Origin: Nepenthes gracilis
Taxonomy: Eukaryota; Streptophyta; Magnoliopsida; Caryophyllales; Nepenthaceae
Length of the DNA stretch: 64,000 bases
NCBI GenBank assembly: GCA_033239525.1
Contig: BSYO01000002.1
Coordinates: forward strand, 12,434,626-12,498,625
Reading direction: 5' to 3'
Within the stretch, counting starts at the first letter, position 1; each line of letters begins with the position of its first letter. The notes beneath the pieces are model-generated. The model was not told the DNA's origin. It did no database searches and saw only the letters and a list, made by a program, of their open reading frames with translations. A program made the translations under genes and the position numbers. This document shows positions 10,390 to 22,977 of this stretch, in pieces.

Positions 10390-13300
10390 TATTGCCTGTT
10401 GGAACGTGAGGGGCCTTAATGGGTTTGTAAAAGCTCATGAAGTCTCGCAACCTCATTACCTCCCATAGATGTAGTATAGTTGGCTTGGTGGAAACCAAAG
10501 TCGCGGAAAAAACTCTTTGACTGTCTCCACTGAATCGACCCAATTGGTCTTGGATCATGAATTACTCTGCGTCCCGAATGGCCCGGATTTGGGTGGGCTG
10601 GGATCCCACCTCGGTTTCGTGCAACGTTCTCGCCTTGGATGATCAAGTCGTTCATCTTGATGTCCTTTTCCTCGAAGAGAACATCCGATGCATCTTGTCT
10701 TTTATCTATGGTGCTAACTCTGAAATCTCTCGTAGGCTCCTTTGGGATAGCCTTCGGATGATGTCTAACCATCCCGGCAACATCCCGTGGGCTGCCCTTG
10801 GGGATTTCAATGCCATCGAGTCCCCTTCGAGGCCTTGGGTGGTGTCTGCACAATAAAAGCTCGCTTGACCTAGACTCTTGTCTTAGAGATCGTGATCTTG
10901 ATGACGTCTTTAGAAGGTATGCACTATACTTGGAATGACGGACGCGATTCGTCCCTTCGCATATTCAGAAAGCTTGATCGTGTGATCGCGAATGGTCACT
11001 GGTTTGATCAATTCAGACGAGCTAAGGCCCTTTTTCCCCCAGCTGGACTCTCTGATCATTCGCCCTGTATTCTCCTCACTTCCGGGTTTTCCCCCAGGAA
11101 ATGAGGGATGTTCCGATTCAATAATTTCCTCACGAAATCCCCAAATTTTTACCCCTTGGTTGCGGATGCTTGGTCGGACGACACTAATGGTTATCCGATG
11201 TTCAGGCTGGTAACTCGTCTTAAGTTGGTGAAAAAGGCTCTGAAAAAGCTTAATGTCCATGAGGGTGATGTCCATGAGGAGGTTGCCCGCCTGAGGACAA
11301 AGCTTGAGGAGATCTAGGGTCAAACCCCTCCTAACCTTGTCTGTCATCTTGAAGAACGCAGATGCAAGGATGCCTACCATGATACACTGGCCAAGGAAGC
11401 CGACCTTACTAAGCAAAAAGCTAAGATAAGGTGGCTCAAAGAAGGGGATCAGGTGTAATAAATTCTTTTCAAGACTCAAGAATGGAAACCACAATAAGAA
11501 TCGGATCATCTCGCTCCTTGATCATGATGGGACTCCTATCAATGGTAGCGAAAATGTCCGAGAATCTGATTGTGGATCACTTTAGTAAGGCTCTTGGGAC
11601 CACCGCACGCACGGGTCGGCTAACGCGGATCGCATTCGCCCTTACATCCTCCACACGGTGCTGAATCACTCACGGACCTTCTTGAAGGCCCCATGTAAGT
11701 GATGACGAGATCCGCAAGACCATATCCTCTATTGGTGATTATAGAGCCCCGGGCCCCGATGGGTTCGGTGCCCATTTTTTTAAGGAAGCATGGGATATTG
11801 TGGGTCAATCTGTTTGTGAAGCCATCCATGACTTCTTCACTCATGGTTTGCTCCTCAAACAAATGAACTCTACGATCATTAGTCGATCCCCAAGATTCAG
11901 TCTCCTCGGGGTCTCGACTACCGTCTCATTTCTGCTGTAATGTCATCTATAAAGTTATCTCAAGATCATTGCCAATCGTTTAAAGATGACATTACCTTTA
12001 TCTGAATTGATAAGTGCCAGACGGCCTTTGTGGCGTCGCCAAATCGCTGACAACATTCTTCCGCCCAAGAACTCCTCCACAAGTACCACAGGTCATGGCC
12101 CTCATCGCTGTACTTTGAAAATTGACCTCATGAAAGCCTATGACTCTGTTCATTGGGATTTCATCATTTCTATCCTGACCATCATGCAATTCCCACCCAA
12201 AATGATTAATTGGATTAGGCAATGTATTACCACCCCCTCGTACTCGCTCAATATTAATGGGGAAGCGGTTGGTTTCTTCAAAGGAGGTAAAGGTCTTCGC
12301 CAAGGCGATCCTATGTCCCCCTACCTCTTTGTGCTGGTGATGGAGGTTTTGAATGGCATCATTGATCTTAAGGCTCATAGGAATAATAATTTCACATTTC
12401 ATTGGAAGTGCGAAGCGACTCATACTGTCATGCTGGCCTTTGCCGATGACCTTCTCCTATTCTCTCAGGCTGACGTGTGCTCCATCCGGATTCTCAAGGA
12501 ATGCCTTGAGGAATTCCATTGGCTTTCGGGCTTGTCGGCGAACATAAATAAGAGTGAGACCTTTATTTGCTCTAAAGACCCAGCCTTGACCCAGAACATT
12601 GTTGATGTTTTGGGCTTCAAAGTGGGCTCTCTCCCCATCAGATACCTTGGCGTCCCTCTGATCTCTACTAGGTGTCGATTCGTGATTGCACGATCCCTCT
12701 TGAGAAAATTACCCGTCGCATTAAATCTTGGAAGAATAGGTGGCTCTCTTTTGGAGGCCGCTTACAATTGGTTGTATCGATTCTCTCCTCTGTCCACCTC
12801 TTCGGGCTTCGATCTTCATCCTCCCTAAATCCATTCTTAATCGGATCATTGCATCTTGAGGCGTTTCCTATGGAACGGATCTTCGGAAGGTAGGGCTAAT
12901 GCAAAAGTGGCTTGGGGCGATATCTCGCTACCCTAAGAGCGAAGGAGGGTTGGGTATCAAGCATCTGCAGGATCAAAATAAAGCCCTCATTTGTAAACTC
13001 CTTTGGCGCATCTGTCTAAAGATCCCGACTCGGCTTGGTCTACTTGGGTCCACAAGACTAGAATCAAGGATCGGTGTATTTGGACTCTCAAAGTTCCGGA
13101 CTGCGCTTCACGGGAGTTGGAAGAAAATCATGAGTCTCCGCCCGTTCATGTACGCCCACACCTCTAAGATCATCGGAGATGGCCTGGATACCTTTGTCTG
13201 GCATGACCACTGGCATCCTCGAGGCCCTCTCAATAGCTTTTGCTCCGAACGGCTTCGTACAGTAACTGGGCTTTCTAGTGACGCCAAGGTATCTCTGATA

Positions 13301-13990
13301 ATTAGAGATGATCAGTGGGCTTGGCCTAACCCTTATGATCAGGAGGTTGCGTGCCTCGCCGATAACATGCCCCTTTATCTTCCCAATGCCGAACGAAAAG
13401 ACTCCCTGAGATGGATTGGTTGCCATAACGGTACTTTTTCAACTAAGTCTGCCTACCTCCTTTTTCACCCCCCCAAGCTGAAATTGTGTTGGACCAAATT
13501 AGTCTGGGGCCCTCTTCATATTCCTGCCCATGCTTTTACCCTTTGGTTGGCAATCAAAGGTAGACTTAATACATCCGACCGTGTTCACGGCATCTCGAAT
13601 CTCTCTCTCACCTGCTCCCTTTGTGACTCGGATGTTGAAAATCATGACCATCTTTTCTTCTCCTGTCCGTTCTCTAACTCGATTTGGACCACCATTCAAA
13701 GGAATGCCGAGTTTCATTGGCCATACCCAAACCTGTCACAAAATGTCATATGGGCTGCTCACATTTGGAAAGGAAAAAATCTATCTGCTTTGTCCAAACG
13801 CCTCTCTCTGGCGGCTACTGTCTATTATATTTGGAGAGAACGCAACAACCGTATCTTTGAGAAATCTCTACCTCAGGACATTTCCCATATACGCTCTCGG
13901 ATATCAAATGTTTGTTCACGATAAGTCAAGGCCTCTTTGCCCCGTCTTTGGTCTCCAAGACCGTTAGTTAGCTAGGCGTTGGAATTTATA

Positions 13991-13991
<1 letters not shown>
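10382..13991 (+). pseudogene. F1-A ORF2 (endonuclease, reverse transcriptase, zf-RVT), broken
   Basis: ORF2 supplies the endonuclease and reverse transcriptase for target-primed reverse transcription. The start is the ATG at 10382 (MTSIACWNVRGLNG, the usual AP-like endonuclease beginning). Frameshifts follow from about 10445. Endonuclease pieces include SDHSPCILLT (about 11060). Reverse transcriptase pieces lie in 11986-12828, with DLMKAYDSVHWDF and the catalytic FADD at 12439-12450. The C-terminal frame 12899-13924 holds the zf-RVT zinc domain, with CSLC...H...C at 13613-13676. The inferred ancestral stop is TAA at 13989. There is no RNase H domain after zf-RVT. The many indels make this copy older or less constrained than copy C. 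Confidence 0.88.
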
Positions 13992-14024
<33 letters not shown>

Positions 14025-14035
14025 AAAAAAATGAT
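13992..14035 (+). repeat. (TA)n microsatellite and A-rich linker after ORF2
   Basis: An uninterrupted TA run (about 13994-14021) is followed by TTTTAAAAAAATGA. It separates the ORF2 stop from the long 3' UTR. Copy C has an A-rich linker in the same place, with a shorter TA run and an extra tandem unit. Confidence 0.8.
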
Positions 14036-15989
14036 TTTTCGTCCCTAGTCATCTCCTTTGTAAAAAAAAATTCTACGATTCTCGGGGCTCCTCCTTGGGC
14101 AATGTTGTGGCTTCCGGTGGTTTTTTTGTTCCTGGCTTTTGTTACATCAAGCTTGGCTGTTTTTTGAAGGGCTGCTGGCTAGGTTCTGGTGGTTTTTGCT
14201 GGCTGCTGGGCTAGTTTTTTTGGTGATGGTTAAGTTCAATTAGCTTGAATCTGGATTCTGGTGGATGGCTCTGCAATTTATTGATGCTTGTGTTGTGGGC
14301 TGCTGGAGCTGATCCGTCCTCCTATGTTGCCTATTCTCTGCCTAGCATGTTTTTCTTTGGATCTTTTGTGGTGTTATGTTTGGAAAACTCAATGGGAGTT
14401 GTTGGTTTTTGGTCTCCTTTGGTTGGTGTGGATGTCCTGGAATGTAGCTGGTTGTGGCTTGGATGCAGGGGGTTTGGTCCTGCCTTGCTGATGCTAGGTC
14501 CACGGTCGGTTAGTGGTTGATATTGGGTATTCTAGGTTCTGCTGGTTTGTGGGCGCCCTGCTGCTGTGGTGCTCCTGAAGTGGTTCTGGAGGTGCAGCAG
14601 GTGGAAGTTTGGTAGACCTGGCTGTGATTTGAGGCCTTTTTGTAATGAAATGTTGACCTGCTGTGATTGAGATATTGCTGCACTTGTTTTGGACCAGACC
14701 TCTGTGGGTTCTGGTGCTGAAGTTTCATCTGACTGGCTGGTTGCTGGGAATGTGTTGCTTTCTAGTCCTATAATCACTAGCTCTGGTTGTTCGGCATTTG
14801 GCTTTCGCTTGGCCGTGGAAATGAGATGCTGGTTTTTTGATTGTAGCTGCTTCGGTCCTTGCATTGTTTCTTCTGCCGCTGCCTACGTTCGTGATGCTTT
14901 GCCGAGTTGAGCGACTTGGTTTATTTTCTTTGTTATGCTTTTGTTGGCGCCTAACCATCCCAATCCCCTTGATGATGCTGGTATGCTGAGTATTGGCGGT
15001 CGATATGCTTGATGTGCTCAATTGTTGGCGGGGAATCGATGGCTTTGTTGCATCTTTTCTTGCCGATGCAAATGTGCTGCCGTTTGTCCGCATTCGGATG
15101 TTGCTCTCCACGCTTTGTGTTGATGCTTGCGGAACTGCTTCTGCAGTTGGCATTTGCTTGGAGATGGATTATTTTTTGGATGTTAATGGATCTTGTTGCT
15201 GGTTTTTTTTCCTCCTGCTGTAAACGGGTGTTGCCTCGGTGAAGAATCCCTTCGTTGATTTGCTGTTGCTGAATTCAACAAAGAGGCTTTGGAATATTAT
15301 GATGCACAGGTGGTCCTTGGCTACCGGGTGCTACACCTTACCGGCTGCCCGATCGATGCTGGAGACCGCGGATTGATGAGCTGATGTGCTGCTCATTGGA
15401 AGAGACCATCATGGATGAGAAGGAAGCTACTTTGGGAATGCTCTTTGTTGCATGGTGCATCCGGAGCCTTGGACAAGGCTACATAAAGTCTGACTTTGCT
15501 GAATTCTCTAGCTCCTCGGTATTTTGCCGGGTTGGCCAGCTAGACCCTCTTTGAAGAATGCTTCTGTCAATTGAGCTGTTGGCTGCTGCCGTGAGGCTGT
15601 TTGTTGCAGCTAATGGACTGGGCCGAACGATGTTGAGTAGATAGAAACTAGGATGTGTCCGCTTCAGCTGCCGCTTGCTCGAAACGACTGTTCTCCTTGC
15701 TTTTTGGAACCCGCTATGGGTTGCCGCAGATTCGGGTTGTTGTAGCTAGTTGCTGCGAGTGGTCGGATGATTGTCTTTTTGCTGTTGTTTGTATACAACA
15801 TCAGTGTTATTTTTCGTTCTTGTTAGATAGCTCCTTAGGTTTTGAGGAACTTTCTGTTGTACTGGATGCTCGGGGTATGCCCCATTTTTTATGTTCTAAC
15901 TCCATGTCAAAAACTTGAGTTTTAACATAATCTTTTGTAAATTTTTCTCCCAATAATCCAAATTACACACTTACTTACCAAAAAAAAAA
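14036..15989 (+). other. F1-A 3' UTR ending in the double-hairpin tail
   Basis: About 1.95 kb of T/G-rich sequence with only short spurious frames. It begins TTCGTCCCTAGTCATC and then GGGGCTCCTCCTTGGGC. N8 (45257-47212) is a close relative of the whole region, and the 3' UTR of F1-C is a third copy. The tail starts at 15868 with GCTCGGGGTATGCCCC, then the long hairpin, then a pyrimidine-rich stretch and ACACTTACTTACC with poly(A). Because F1-C carries the same region between one pair of target duplications, this is part of the autonomous element and not an adjacent insertion. Confidence 0.78.
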
Positions 15990-17319
15990 GAGAGGGTGGT
16001 AATACATTGCCTAATCCAGTTTATCATTTTGGGCGAAATTCATGATGGTCGGGATGATATGATGAAATCCTAATGAAAGAGTCATAGGCTTTCATGAGGT
16101 CAATTTTCATGGTACAGCCGAGGGGGCCATGACCCGGATGATACTTATGGAGGAGTTCTTGGGCTGGAGAAGGTTGTCAGCGATTTGCGACCCGCCACAA
16201 AGGCGTTTGGCACTTATCAACCAGATAAGGTAACGTCATCTTTAAACGTTGCAATGATCTTGAGATAACTTTATAGATGACATTACAGCAAGAAAAATGG
16301 GACGGTAGTCGAGAGACCCGGAGGAGACTCGAACCTTGGGGATCGGGCTAATGATCGTAGAGTTCATTTGTTTGAGGAGCAAACCATGATTGAAGAAGTC
16401 ACGAATGGCTTCACAAATAGATTGACCCACGATGTCTCACGATTCCTTAAAAAAATGGGCACTGAATCCATCAGGACCCGGGGCCCTATAGTCACCTATA
16501 GGGAAGATCATCTTGCGGATCTCATCATCACTTACTGGGCCCACAAGAGGGTCCATAAGTGATTCAGGCACAGTATGGAGGATGTAACGGCGGAGGCGAT
16601 CCGCATCAGCCGAACCGTAAGTGCGCCCAGTCCCAAGAGCCTTACTAAAGTGATCCAAAATCAGATTTTGGACATTTTCGATACCATTGGTAGGATTCCC
16701 ATCATGATCAAGGAGTGAGATAATCCGATTCTTATTGTTGTTTCCATTCACAGTCTTAAAAAAGAATTTATTACATTGATCACCTTCTTTAAGCCACCTT
16801 ATCTTAGCTTTTTGCTTAGTAAGGTCGGCTTCCTTGGCCAGCGCATCATGGTAAGCACCCTTACATCTGCGTTCCTCAAGATAATACACAAGGTTAGAAG
16901 GAGTTTGACCCTGGATATCCTCAAGCTTTTTCCTCAGGTGGACAACCTCCTCGTGGACATCACCCTCGTGGACATTAAGCTTTTTTAGAGCCTTTTTCAC
17001 CATCTTAAGACAAGCCACAAGCCTAAACATTGGATATCCATTGGTGACGTCCGACCAAGCATCTGCAACCAAAGGATGGAATTTAGGGGATTTGGTGAGG
17101 AAATTATTGAACCGGAACATCCCACTTTTTCTGGGGGAAAAGCCAGAAGTGAGAAGAATACAGGGCGAATGGTCAGAAAATCTGGCAGGGGGAAAAAGGG
17201 CTTTAGCCTGACTGAATTTGTCGAACCAATGCCCATTTGTGACAACACGATCAAGCTTTCTGCATATGCGAAGGGAAGAGTCGCGGCCATCATTCCAGGT
17301 ATAGTGCATGCCTTCAAGG
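15990..17319 (-). pseudogene. F1-B ORF2, endonuclease C-terminus to reverse transcriptase
   Basis: The minus-strand frame 17309-16437 (290 codons) reads from MHYTWNDGRDSSLR (endonuclease) through LSDHSPCILLTSGFSPRK to the reverse transcriptase entry APGPDGFSAHFFKE. The next part (16430-15990) continues the reverse transcriptase fingers in shifted frames and ends where copy A's poly(A) begins. The missing palm includes the FADD catalytic motif. N1 interrupts it at 17320, and the upstream part of the same ORF2 resumes at 19423. Confidence 0.85.
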
Positions 17320-19422
17320 TGCTTCGCTCTGACAATTTTGCTCTGACAAAGGCGATTTTCAAAATTCGAATTCGAATATTGATTCTGCTCGGCGTCATCC
17401 TCGATCGTCGACTTGGGTGCCGGCGCTCAGGTGCGCCCGGCTGGCCTCCCCGGTTGCTTGCCCGGCCCCCCCTGTCACCCGGCTTCCATGTCTTGGTCAC
17501 TGTCGGCCTCGCGACCTCGAAGAATCGGTGTTACTGTGATTTTGATTGCTGCGTTTTCGACCATCTTTTCGCCTTCGTGGAGGCGAAGGCTCCTCCTAGG
17601 TTGGAGAGTTCGTGGCTGGTTGGGTGATGCTTGACCGAAGCCTAAATGTACCGGCCGTGGAACCTGTTGGATGCCTATGAACTTTGGCTGGTGGCTCCTG
17701 GAGCTGATTCCGTTGGCGTCCCGGTAGGTCTCGCTCTCTGCTCGGCCTCCCCGTGCCTGAGTCTTGGGCCGTTGGATTGGCTTTCCTCTGCCAATGTAAT
17801 TCACCATTGTCAGTTGGGTTTGGGGTGTCCATGCTGCTCTGGTGGAGCTTTACTGCTGAGGTTTTGTGATCCGATAGTGTTATCTTGGCTGCAATGGCTG
17901 GCTGTTGAGTCGAGCTCCTGGTTGTTGTCTCGTGGTCGCGCCTTATGGGGTGAAATGCCTGTCAATAATAGTGGCATCTGCGATTGGGTTCGATGGGATG
18001 TTGCCTCTTCGTAGTAGTGATGCTGCCGAATGTACCGGATGTCTGCTCCGATTGGCTGTGTTTCCCATTTGTTGATTGCGTATGGGGTGCCCGTGGGCTT
18101 ATGGTTTGGGTCTCGTCGGCTGAGAAATGAGTAGCTGAATGTGGTTCTTTTTGGTGGCCTTTTGCTCTTCTTGTTTGAGGTGATACCTTGTCGGTGGTGA
18201 TTAATTGTGGTGTTCGTGGTAAAGTCCATTGGGTGATTGTGCCGCTAATTCAGCTGTATTGATGTTGCTTGCTGTTGCAACTTCATCTTTGTATGGCTTG
18301 TCGCAATGATTGGTATTTGCCTCCTCTGGTTTTACCGATCCTTTGCTGCGGCCAGAATTTGATTGAGGGACAAAGTGGTATTTTCTTCTCGTCTCGAGAT
18401 CTTTCTTCTCGCAACTTTGCTTGCTGAATTTTCGCTTCGTCCTCTACATCGGGAGCAACTGATTTTGCCTTCGGATGATGTCCTTGGATTGTTTGTGTTC
18501 AGCGATTTCAGCCAATTAGCTGAATTTGTTTCTTTGCATCAATTCTAAATCATATGATCTATGGATTGCTACTTTGGTCTATCGATGCTATTGCTACTAC
18601 CGAATGGACTCAAGTCTTTGAAGGATGTTCGATTCTTTGCACTTCTATTGCAATGGTTTGGTGATTGTGGGTGCGGATTAATGGCATTGGATGATGTTGG
18701 GTCATGGTGCTGTACCCGTATACCGGGCCATGATGCTTCTCTCAGAATTATGCAACTTATTTTGTTCTCAGTTCGGTAGTGCTATTTGGTTTGGTGCTGC
18801 TCGCCCGTGCACCGTGATTGTGTTGAGCTAAATCTTGGTCCTTGTGGTATGATGGCATGGTGGGAGCCAATGTTGATGTGTTTAGCTGGTTTTGCAATCG
18901 GAGTATTCTACTCTCAAGTGCTTTGTGCTCACGGCCAATTTGTGTGGTTCAACCGCCCGTTGTAGTGCATTTTTTTCGCTGGCTAGCGCAGTGCAGGCAA
19001 GAACCGATGGCAATGTCTTCTTCTGAGCCTTTGGAATGCTTTCGTCAGCTGTGGTGTGGAGCCGTGGGACTTAAGCCGATGTCGGATGTTTTTGTGTCAT
19101 TTGCCTCACGGCCGTAGGTCACAGTGCTAAAATGCCATGTAGGTCTGCTTCTTAGCTCTTTCATGTTGTTTGGCATTCTAGATCTTGCCTCGGAATGGCG
19201 CTTTTTTTTGTCTAGGAATTACCATTGTGTGATGCTCTTGTGTCGTATGATCACCAAAGAATTTTATCCTTTAGCTGGTGTCATCAAATATCTAAGTGCT
19301 CGGGGCATGCCCTAGCTTTTTTGGTTTATCCCGAGTTAGAAAAACACTTGGTGATAATTCCATACTTGTAAATTTTCTCCCATAAATCCAAATCACTTAC
19401 TTACCAAAAAAAAAAAAAAAAA
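17320..19422 (+). mobile_element. N1: non-coding hairpin-tail element, 2.1 kb
   Basis: Flanked by a 14-bp target duplication, GCATGCCTTCAAGG (17306-17319) and GCATACCTTCAAGG (19423-19436), with one difference. It lies inside F1-B ORF2 in the opposite orientation. The start has TTTTCAAAATTCGAATTCG, then a GC-rich box (about 17410-17480, with GGTTGCTTGCCCGGCC), then a T/G-rich body with no long reading frame. The tail at 19298-19422 has GCTCGGGGCATGCCCTAGC and a degraded second hairpin, ending ACTTACTTACC with 17 A. Confidence 0.85.
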
Positions 19423-19969
19423 GCATACCTTCAAGGCATACGTCATCAAGATCACAATCTCTAAGACAATATTCCAGATCAAGCGAGCTTTTGTTGTGCC
19501 AGATACCACCCAGGGCCTCGGTTGGGGACCTAATGGTGTTGAAATCCCCAAGGACAGCCCACGGGAGATCGCCCGGATGATTAGACATCGCCCGAAGGCT
19601 ATCCCATGGGAGCCTACGGGAAATTTCTGAGTTAGCACCATAGATAAAGGACAAAAGGTATTGGGTATTCTCCTCGAGGAACAAGACCTCAAGATGAACG
19701 ACCTGATCCTCCGAGGCAAGGATGATGCACGAAACCAAAGTGGGATCCCAGCCAACCCAAATCCGACCACTCGGAGACGCAGAATAATTCATAAACCAAG
19801 TCCAATTAGGTCTGATTCTAGTGGAGACAATCAGAGAGTTTCTTTCCGCAACCTTGGTTTCCACCAAGCCAGCAATGCTACACCTATGGGAGCTAATGAG
19901 GTTGCAGACTTCATGGGCTTTTACAATCCCATTAAGGCCCTTCACATTCCAACAGGCAATGCTAGTCAT
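19423..19969 (-). pseudogene. F1-B ORF2, N-terminal endonuclease part
   Basis: Start ATG at 19969, reading MTSIACWNVKGLNGIVKAHE, then VETKVAERNSL and IWVGWDPTLVSC, which are the N-terminal half of the AP-like endonuclease. The open frame runs to about 19430, where the first base-pairs of the N1 target duplication are reached. Joined over N1 it continues into 17309. Upstream, ORF1 should end at TGA overlapping this ATG, but N2 sits between them. Confidence 0.88.
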
Positions 19970-19981
19970 GAATTATGGGTG

Positions 19982-22095
19982 CTCTCCCCTCTCTCTAGTT
20001 TCAAAATTTGAAATTTGTCCTGCTGGCGCTCGGCCCTCCCGGCCGTCTCCTTCAGTGACCCTCCTCTGGCCGGGCGGCACCAGAGCCGGCCTCGGCCGGC
20101 CTCCTGGTTGCTCAGCCCGGTCACCTAACGCTTCCCGATTCTTACTTCCTACGTTTCTGGACCTCAGATCTGAAACGTTGGTGTCCTTTGAATCTTTGGC
20201 CGCTGCTGCGAGATTGTTTTTGCTGATTCCGGTTTGGATGCAGGCCTTTGAGGTGTTATATCTCTTACAAGAACGATTCCTCTTCTCCTCGGTGCAAGCC
20301 TAGGGTTGAGGTCTCGACTCGATTCTCCCATTCTGATGGGGTTGTAGGCTCCGGCCTCGATTTTGGCTCCATTCGGTTCATACGCCTTTGTGGACGATTG
20401 GGCCATGCTTCGATTTGTCTCGTGGGCTGGGTTAGTCGGCTTTGTCCTTCTCGACTCGGCGGGATCCGAGATATGGAGCTTCAGCCGGCTCTCTCGCTGC
20501 GTGTTGGATCTCGCCGCTTCCAAAGGTCTGTATTTCGCTCACAAGGCCTCGCCCGTGTGTCGCCCTTTCCGTGGACCAGATTGGGACTCCGTGTCGTGCT
20601 AGGATGGAGATATTGGGTTGAAGGTTTGAAGGGCTGGCCATGGAACTTCGGGTTATGCTGCGATCCTTCGCTGCGGTGGGGCTCGAGGTTGCTTGCCTTT
20701 ATCAAGCTCGCTAATGACAACCTTTTGGGTTGCAGAGATTGTTGGGTTCTCACTAGACCGCATTTCGATGGTCACTCTCTCGCCCCGTCTTTGGATCTGC
20801 CTGAACGGGCTTGTGTTGACAGCTTTTCTATTAGCTCAGCCAATGTGTCCCCTCCAAAGTTGAACGGGTTGGGGGCCTCGAGTACCTGGGTTGGGACTCT
20901 CTCGGTTGGTGTGAAGAGCTGGCTGAGCTCCGTTTGGTGCTTGCGATCCCCATAGAGTGTGTCCGAGTCCTTTGTTTATCCGCCGTTTTGTGGAGCTTGA
21001 GTGGTTGGCTTTTGGTTTTGATGGAGCATTATCCGAATATTCGGTCCAGTGCCGTGTTCCCTTGAGCCACCGTCGGTGTGTGGGTTGGGGGGGCCGCCAT
21101 ACTGGATTTGGTTTTTGGTTGAACTGGTCATGGACCTTTTGGCCTTTTGCTCCCCTTGTTGTTGGGGAGTTTTTCTTGCTGATAGGCATTCGGTGGAACA
21201 GGGTTTAGACTCTGCTTCGATTTGTTCCTGCCTCTACGTTGGCCTTCCCTTCGTGTCTTTGTGGAGTTCAAATGGCTCTGCTCCAATCTTTGTCTTTGTT
21301 GCTCGTAGTGGTGGCTCTGATGTATCCGATGCAGGCGCTAGTGGCAAGTGCTTCAGTGGACTATGGATAAGTCGGCTCGAGGACCCCGAATGGCGGTGTC
21401 TTACGAGGTTGGTGCTGTGCTCTGCTTAGTTGCAGATTTGCAAGTTCTTTGGTATCATCTTGCTGCCCATTTTATGAGGCCGTGGATGGTGATCTACGGC
21501 CCAGCTTTGATAATGGGTGAAATGCGGACGTTGCCTTGGATGTTTGTTGGGGTGTGGGTGTTGGACTATGATGCCTCTGCGCATCTCGATTTACACCGGC
21601 AGTGTAGCTTGACTTGGTGATGATCTCTTGGAAGGTCTTTGTTGGATATGCTGATCTCTCTTCCAGGATGCTTGATGACATCCACGTGGGTTAGTGCTGA
21701 GTGGTGCTTCAAGCATGGGAAGTTGAATGGTGATGAAGCCGGTTTCGGCTCTTAGTAGCTGTGTGTGGCATTGAGTGGGTCTTTGGTATATTTGATGCCA
21801 GGGCTCCTTTTTTGCTTAAGGTGTCTTCTGTGATCTTGTGTTGATTGCGTTGCACCGCAAGATGCTCTGCACCGTTGATGCTTGTGTGTCTACTTTTGTG
21901 TAATTTCGGGTTACATAGTTTGTTTTACTGGAACGTAGTCCTCTTAGAGGTCATTTTGGTATTATCTCATTGTACCGTTTGCTCGGGGTATGCCTAGCTT
22001 TTTATGTTTTAAATCAAGTCAAAATACTTGGAGATAAAACATAGTTTTTGTAATTTTTCTCCCTATAATCCAAAATACTTACTTACCAAAAAAAA
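19982..22095 (+). mobile_element. N2: non-coding hairpin-tail element, 2.1 kb
   Basis: Flanked by a perfect 12-bp target duplication GAATTATGGGTG (19970-19981 and 22096-22107) at the ORF1/ORF2 junction of F1-B. The start CTCTCCCCTCTCTCTAG followed by TTTCAAAATTTGAAATTTG is shared with N6, as is the next 800 bp. The GC-rich box is at about 20023-20125 (GCGCTCGGCCCTCCCGGCC). The tail at 21981-22095 has GCTCGGGG..GCCTAGC and a long hairpin with ATACTTACTTACC. Short frames inside are not conserved between N2 and N6. Confidence 0.88.
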
Positions 22096-22977
22096 GAATT
22101 ATGGGTGAGGGGGGGATGATTTTTAATCCCCCGAGATTTTTTATTTTTCCAAGAAGAAGCACGCTCCCCATTTTTGGAAGAGGGACCATCGCTATTCAAG
22201 CAACCAGAGGATCCAGATGATGGATCGTGATGATTGGTGACCATCGGTGCATCTGGTGTGAAAGGTGGATGATGGTTAATAGCACTAGACAAACCTGGAT
22301 CGGAGGAAGACCTTTCAAGCCTCATTTTTTTATCGGGAGGCTCGGACAACGGGAGGGACTCCCGGCCCGGGAGGGTAGACGACTCGGATAGCCGACAAGA
22401 AGAGCCGAGCGGTAGAGCCATGAGGCAAAATGGGATCAGCCTGGACCACGGCGGGCACCGAAACAGGTTCAGAGCTATTGTGATTGGGAGGAGGTTCATG
22501 TTAAAAAAAAAACCTCCTGTAAGGCCATAAACGAGTTAGAAGTCGTTATGGCCTTATGGTCTATATCAATGGTCAGGGGCGCCGCCGCGGCCGGAGATTT
22601 AGAACGGGGAGACATCCTAGGAGGAGCGGGGGGGAGGACACTCCGAGAAGTGACCGTCTGCTTAGGAACCCAATAAGTTTTGATTGGGTGACTCTTATTC
22701 CTACTCTTTTCAGGAGCGGTCCTGCGCACCGGCCTATGCTGGTACTCAATTTTGATTTCGCATAGATGATCACTCGGATGTTCTAAGTGACCTCTAGCAT
22801 GAACCTTCTGATTCCTACAGGGGCATTGACCCCCATTTCAACACAAACCCTCGCGAAACCCAATCGTTCGAGTTTTTCAGTGACAGGGTCTAAAAAGAGA
22901 GGTTTGCCAACCACACTAGTAATCCAGCTTAATCCCAGCAGGGTCCAGTATTTAACCAGGATCCCAGACATGGTGAT
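22096..22977 (-). pseudogene. F1-B ORF1, C-terminal half
   Basis: This is the minus-strand continuation of ORF1 after the gypsy insertion. It contains PLFLDPVTEKLERLGFARVC and VEMGVNAP (end of DUF4283 and linker), then a Pro/Ser-rich and basic tail ending at PPLTHNS just before N2. The ancestral TGA would follow at once and overlap the ORF2 ATG, as in copy C. Where other plant L1 ORF1 proteins have a CCHC knuckle, the sequence instead reads HRPVRRTAPEKSRNKSH. Frameshifts occur near 22500 and 22790. Confidence 0.8.

Larger units (their letters stand above)
8328..15989 (+). mobile_element. F1 LINE copy A (L1 clade), nearly full length
   Basis: Order: end of the 5' UTR, ORF1 (8345-10389), ORF2 (10382-13991), an A/T-rich linker, a 3' UTR of about 1.95 kb and poly(A) at 15980-15989. 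The 3' UTR ends in the double-hairpin tail (15868-15989). Directly after the poly(A), the sequence is the minus-strand reverse transcriptase of F1-B, cut mid-domain. Copy A is therefore probably inserted into F1-B, with the other half of that target lost in or beyond the gap. No left target duplication can be seen. Confidence 0.85.

Noticed and set aside
14245..15918. Several open frames of 60-140 codons in the T/G-rich region after F1-A ORF2
   Set aside because: They lie on both strands, overlap each other, and are not kept in frame in the related copy N8 or in the F1-C 3' UTR. The region behaves as a non-coding 3' UTR.
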